Part shown: positions 6,712 to 9,179 of the stretch, piece after piece
How positions within the stretch are numbered: the stretch's first letter is position 1
Layout: each line of letters opens with the position of its first letter
NCBI GenBank assembly: GCA_031276475.1
Contig: JAISMZ010000053.1
Span: 1 to 9,179 of the forward strand
Direction: 5' to 3'
From: Coriobacteriales bacterium
Lineage (GTDB): Bacteria > Actinomycetota > Coriobacteriia > Coriobacteriales > UBA8131
Length of the DNA stretch: 9,179 bases
Position numbers and translations under genes: made by a program
Notes under the pieces: generated by a model
Databases searched by the model: none
Told to the model about the DNA's origin: nothing
The model's input: the letters and a program-made list of their open reading frames with translations, nothing else

Positions 6712-8244
6712 ATGCTCAGTGAACACCTGCAATCTACCATGATGCGCATCCTCAATGGCCGCTACCTGAACGTGCGGCCCCTGCCACCCGGCCATATCTC
6801 GCTGCCCCCGGCACCCGCGGCTCTGGGACATAAGGGGGACGATTCTTTTGTGTCGGGGCACAACAGAAACGACCTCGCTAAATCTATGCGAGACACAAAA
6901 GAAGCGTCCCCCTTATGTTCTGCCACCAAGCCCTACCTGCTCTACGCACACATCCCGTTTTGCGAGCGCCTCTGCCCCTACTGCTCCTTTAACCGCTTTC
7001 CCTTTGACGAGGCGCAGGCACGGGCCTATTTTGCGGCGCTGCGCGAGGAAATGCGGATGGTCGCGGAGTTGGGCTACAACTTTCGCTCGATGTATGTTGG
7101 CGGCGGCACACCAACGATTCTGCCTGATGAGTTGGCCGCAACCATCGACCTGGCTCGCGAGTTGTTCACGCTGCGCGAAGTGTCCTGCGAGACCAATCCC
7201 AACCACCTGACGGCCGCATACCTTGAACCGCTGATCGGGCGTGTTCAGCGGCTGAGCGTGGGCGCGCAGAGCTTTTCTGACGATTTGCTGCGGCAGATGG
7301 GCCGTTTTGAAAAGTACGGCTCCGGCATGGAAATCCTCGGGCGCCTGCAAAAACTGCGCGGCACTTTTGACAGCCTCAATGTGGACATGATCTTCAACTT
7401 CCCCTCGCAGACCGAGGCGCTGCTTGCCTATGATCTGGCAGCGGTTTTAGAAAGCGGTTGCAATCAGGTCACGTTTTACCCGCTGATGGCCTCACCTGCC
7501 GTGGAGCATTCGCTGGCTCGCAGCATCGGGCGCGTTAACTATCGCCGCGAAGAAAGCTATTATGCTATTATATCTGAGGTACTGAGCGACGCCTTTGAGT
7601 ACGGCAGCGCCTGGGCCTTCAACGCCAGGGACGACGCGAGCGCAGCGGGCGCGGGCAAAGCCGGAGCAGCAGATGCTGCGGAGGCGGCGACCGCCCCGGG
7701 CACGAACACGCCCGGCGCCACGGCCAGACCGGCACGGGGCAGTACCGGTACCGCGACGCCCGCAGGCAAAACATCCCCCGCCCTGATCGACGAATATATA
7801 ATAAAGTACGAGGAGTATCCCGCCATCGGTTCCGGCGCTTTTTCCTACCTCGGTGGCTCGCTGTACGTGAACACCTTCAGCGTGTCCGACTACATCCGCC
7901 GCATCGGCGAGGGACGGATGAGTGTTGTCAGCCGCAAGCGCTTCAGCCGCCGCGACCAGATGCGTTACCGCCTGATGATGCAGCTTTTTAGCCTGCGCCT
8001 GGACAAACAGCAATGGCGCCACGATTTTGGCTGTTCGGTGCCCGCAGGCGTACCAGCCGAATACGCCTTCTTTAAGGCTTGCGGCGCTTTTGCCACCGAC
8101 GACGAGCGGGAGATCACCCTTACCGCAAAGGGTCGCTACCTGTTGATCGCCTGTATGCGACAGTTTTTCATCGGCGTCAACGGTGTGCGTGACGAGGCCC
8201 GGCGGCAACTACCGCCTGAGGAGCAGAAGCTGCTATTTGATTAG
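6712..8244 (+). CDS. HemN/HemW-like radical SAM protein (coproporphyrinogen oxidase family)
   Basis: The product is 510 residues. ATG 6712 is chosen because TATAAT at 6700-6705 lies upstream; a TTG at 6688 would place the promoter inside the gene. The radical SAM core runs from about 74. CERLCPYC (84-91) is the CX3CX2C cluster motif for a 4Fe-4S centre, GGGTPT (130-135) contacts SAM, and SVGAQSF (182-188) and NVDMIFNFPSQT (223-234) are conserved family positions. IDEYIIKYEEY and IGSGAFSYLGGSLYVNTFS (372-390) mark the C-terminal family region. After the third Cys comes Ser-Phe, as in HemW; true HemN has a fourth Cys there (CX3CX2CXC). Coproporphyrinogen decarboxylation is therefore doubtful, and a heme-related or other role is open. 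Two stretches look inserted: residues 39-69, encoded by an inverted-repeat element, and residues about 305-357, Ala/Gly/Thr/Pro-rich. Family length is usually about 380-460. Confidence 0.9.
   Translation: MLSEHLQSTMMRILNGRYLNVRPLPPGHISLPPAPAALGHKGDDSFVSGHNRNDLAKSMRDTKEASPLCSATKPYLLYAHIPFCERLCPYCSFNRFPFDEAQARAYFAALREEMRMVAELGYNFRSMYVGGGTPTILPDELAATIDLARELFTLREVSCETNPNHLTAAYLEPLIGRVQRLSVGAQSFSDDLLRQMGRFEKYGSGMEILGRLQKLRGTFDSLNVDMIFNFPSQTEALLAYDLAAVLESGCNQVTFYPLMASPAVEHSLARSIGRVNYRREESYYAIISEVLSDAFEYGSAWAFNARDDASAAGAGKAGAADAAEAATAPGTNTPGATARPARGSTGTATPAGKTSPALIDEYIIKYEEYPAIGSGAFSYLGGSLYVNTFSVSDYIRRIGEGRMSVVSRKRFSRRDQMRYRLMMQLFSLRLDKQQWRHDFGCSVPAGVPAEYAFFKACGAFATDDEREITLTAKGRYLLIACMRQFFIGVNGVRDEARRQLPPEEQKLLFD
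6828..6918. repeat. 91-bp palindromic element with 27-bp inverted arms inside the radical SAM gene
   Basis: The left arm (6828-6854) begins ACATAAGGGGGACG and ends TTCTTTTGTGTC. The right arm (6892-6918) is its reverse complement with one mismatch in 27 (GACGATTC against GACGCTTC). The 37-nt centre contains a smaller stem CTCGC/GCGAG (6874-6892). The element is read through in frame as residues 39-69, between a Pro-rich N-terminal stretch and the first core strand. Its form fits a small non-autonomous palindromic repeat (MITE or REP type). The mRNA could fold into a very stable hairpin early in the message. Confidence 0.88.
7624..7782 (+). other. Low-complexity Ala/Gly/Thr/Pro-rich insertion in the radical SAM protein
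   Basis: Residues about 305-357, between SAWAFN and LIDEYII, are almost entirely Ala, Gly, Thr, Pro, Ser with scattered Arg and Asp. In relatives as I remember them these two conserved motifs are joined by a short linker. The frame is intact on both sides, so this is an in-frame expansion, probably an exposed disordered loop. No exact tandem DNA repeat explains it. Confidence 0.6.
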
Positions 8245-8265
8245 TTTGTTTAATTGTGTTATCAT
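8237..8265 (+). promoter_or_regulatory. Promoter of the membrane sensor gene, leaderless geometry
   Basis: TTGATT (8237-8242) and TATCAT (8260-8265) are separated by exactly 17 nt, matching the housekeeping sigma consensus at 4 of 6 and 5 of 6. The -35 box overlaps the last codons and stop of the radical SAM gene. The predicted start of transcription, 7 nt after the -10 box, is ATG 8272 itself. No Shine-Dalgarno sequence is present upstream of that ATG. Confidence 0.6.
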
Positions 8266-8271
8266 GCTACC

Positions 8272-9179
8272 ATGTCTGGATTCAAGCGGTTCGTCGATCG
8301 ATATATCTACTCCGCGGAGCTCACCCTTGAGGCGCGGATACTCAATATGGTCATCTGCTTTGGTTTTGGCGCGGTGGTCATCGCTTTCATCGCGCGAATC
8401 GTCGAGCAGGTGCCGCCGCTGGCCCTCTATGCCATGGTTGGGATGCTCGTCTGTGTCGTACTGCTGTTCATCGTCGTCAACCGCTTTCACCTGCACGCGA
8501 TAGCGCTTCCGATCACCCTCGCCACCTTAGGCGACCTGCTCTTTCCTCTGGTATTTTTCACAAACGGCGGCATGTCCAGCGGACTGGCAGCCTATTTTGT
8601 GATGATCATCGTCCTGATCTTCGTGCTCTCCCGCGGCCTGATGCGAGCCATTCTGCTCGTCTTGCAGGCGGCGGCGATCTTTGCCTGCTATCTAATCGCC
8701 ATAAGCAGCGACCCCATTATTCCCATATTTCAGATCAACGCCTTTCAGTCCTTCATCGACATCATTCAGTCGGTCTTTGTGTCCGGGGTGTTCATCGGAC
8801 TCGTGGCCCAGTTTCAGCGCGACATCTACGACGACGAGAAGCGCCGCGCCGACGAGGCCAACGAGCTTGTAAAATACGGCAATCGCCTCCGCGAGACCAC
8901 CAACCGCGTGGCGACGATTCTCCTCTCCACCGACGAAAAAAGCGCGGAATCGTCGCTTCACCGGGGACTCCAACTCCTGGTGGAGAGCTTTCAGGTCGAC
9001 CGCATCCGCATCTGGCGCAACATCACAGAAGATCTGGATGAGGACGGCGACATTCTGCTTGAACTCTACGAGGGCTATCCGCCCGCAGACAGCGCCGAGT
9101 GCGACCGCGGACACGACGACGGTTCCTCCGAAAGCGGGCGTGGGGGCGGACACGGGGACGGTTCATCTGTCCTGTTTTC
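8272..9179 (+). CDS. Six-helix membrane sensor with GAF-like domain, N-terminal part (runs off window)
   Basis: The frame is open for 302 codons to the right edge. ATG 8272 is preferred: an in-frame TAA lies at 8251, and the only other candidate is TTG 8254. Six hydrophobic segments are read at about 25-44, 49-69, 77-97, 104-120, 124-144 and 158-181. They are followed by a charged helix likely to be coiled coil (about 183-210) and then the start of a GAF-like domain (VATILLSTDEKSAESSLHRGLQLLVESFQVDRIRIWRN region, 213-250). This layout matches the input half of hybrid histidine kinases and other signalling proteins in anaerobic Gram-positives. The output domain lies beyond the window, so kinase identity is inferred. 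From about residue 272 the GAF-like sequence gives way to Gly/Asp/Ser-rich sequence (GHDDGSS, GHGDGSS) encoded by a repeat. Whether the frame continues correctly past 9179 cannot be seen. Confidence 0.82.
   Translation, partial: MSGFKRFVDRYIYSAELTLEARILNMVICFGFGAVVIAFIARIVEQVPPLALYAMVGMLVCVVLLFIVVNRFHLHAIALPITLATLGDLLFPLVFFTNGGMSSGLAAYFVMIIVLIFVLSRGLMRAILLVLQAAAIFACYLIAISSDPIIPIFQINAFQSFIDIIQSVFVSGVFIGLVAQFQRDIYDDEKRRADEANELVKYGNRLRETTNRVATILLSTDEKSAESSLHRGLQLLVESFQVDRIRIWRNITEDLDEDGDILLELYEGYPPADSAECDRGHDDGSSESGRGGGHGDGSSVLF
9109..9179. repeat. REP-like direct repeat inside the sensor gene, continuing past the window
   Basis: GGACACGACGACGGTTCCTC (from 9109) and GGACACGGGGACGGTTCATC (from 9148) form an imperfect direct repeat, 18 of 22 bases alike, 39 bp apart, so in frame. 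The second copy runs into TGTCCTGTTTTC at the right edge. Its core GGGGACGGTTCATCTGT resembles the arm of the palindrome at 6828 (GGGGACGATTCTTTTGT). This suggests the left end of another member of the same or a related repeat family; its partner arm would lie beyond the window. Confidence 0.55.

Noticed and set aside
7492..8208. 238-codon minus-strand open frame
   Set aside because: It is antisense to the conserved C-terminal half of the radical SAM gene, with no ribosome site or domain seen.
8183..8503. Plus-strand open frame (ATG 8264 frame) and minus-strand frames at 8233-8496 and 8692-9153
   Set aside because: They are out-of-phase shadows of the membrane sensor, whose frame shows six clear hydrophobic segments.

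Overview
The window is GC-rich, densely coded, and carries no rRNA, tRNA, phage or transposase gene. It looks like chromosomal DNA of a high-GC anaerobe. The best guess is an actinobacterium near the Coriobacteriia. This rests on base composition, on two genes whose promoter -10 boxes sit where they would give leaderless transcripts, and on my recollection of similar radical SAM and sensor proteins in that group. It is an inference, not a placement.

Layout. Positions 1-6667 are read leftward. In transcription order they hold: a HAD-family phosphatase (6667-5720); a CapA/PGA_cap-family metallophosphatase-like membrane protein overlapping it by 50 nt (5769-4405); a 144-nt gap with a TATAAT box; a small lipoprotein (4260-3694) whose stop codon overlaps the start of aspartokinase lysC (3694-2417, TGATG); a 203-nt gap with a second TATAAT box; and a very glycine-rich secreted repeat protein (2213 to the left edge, C-terminus missing). 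Positions 6712-9179 are read rightward: a HemN/HemW-like radical SAM protein (6712-8244), then the N-terminal part of a six-helix membrane sensor with the start of a GAF-like domain (8272 to the right edge, C-terminus missing). A divergent promoter region lies between 6667 and 6712.

How the genes relate. LysC makes aspartyl phosphate for lysine, threonine, methionine and diaminopimelate. The coupled lipoprotein, the CapA-like protein and the glycine-rich protein are all exported or membrane proteins, so the leftward block has a cell-envelope flavour, but no shared pathway is proven. The rightward pair is a cytoplasmic Fe-S/SAM protein and a signalling protein with its own promoter.

Most notable: (1) an internal Shine-Dalgarno plus GTG at codon 245 of lysC, where alpha/beta aspartokinases start their separate beta subunit; (2) a 91-bp element with 27-bp near-perfect inverted arms inside the radical SAM reading frame, with related GGGGACG-type sequence inside the sensor reading frame at the right edge, suggesting a dispersed palindromic repeat family that inserts in-frame; (3) leaderless promoter geometry at two genes; (4) a large glycine-rich protein with 36-41-residue repeats. 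I see no convincing wholly new multi-gene system; the dispersed repeat is the best lead.
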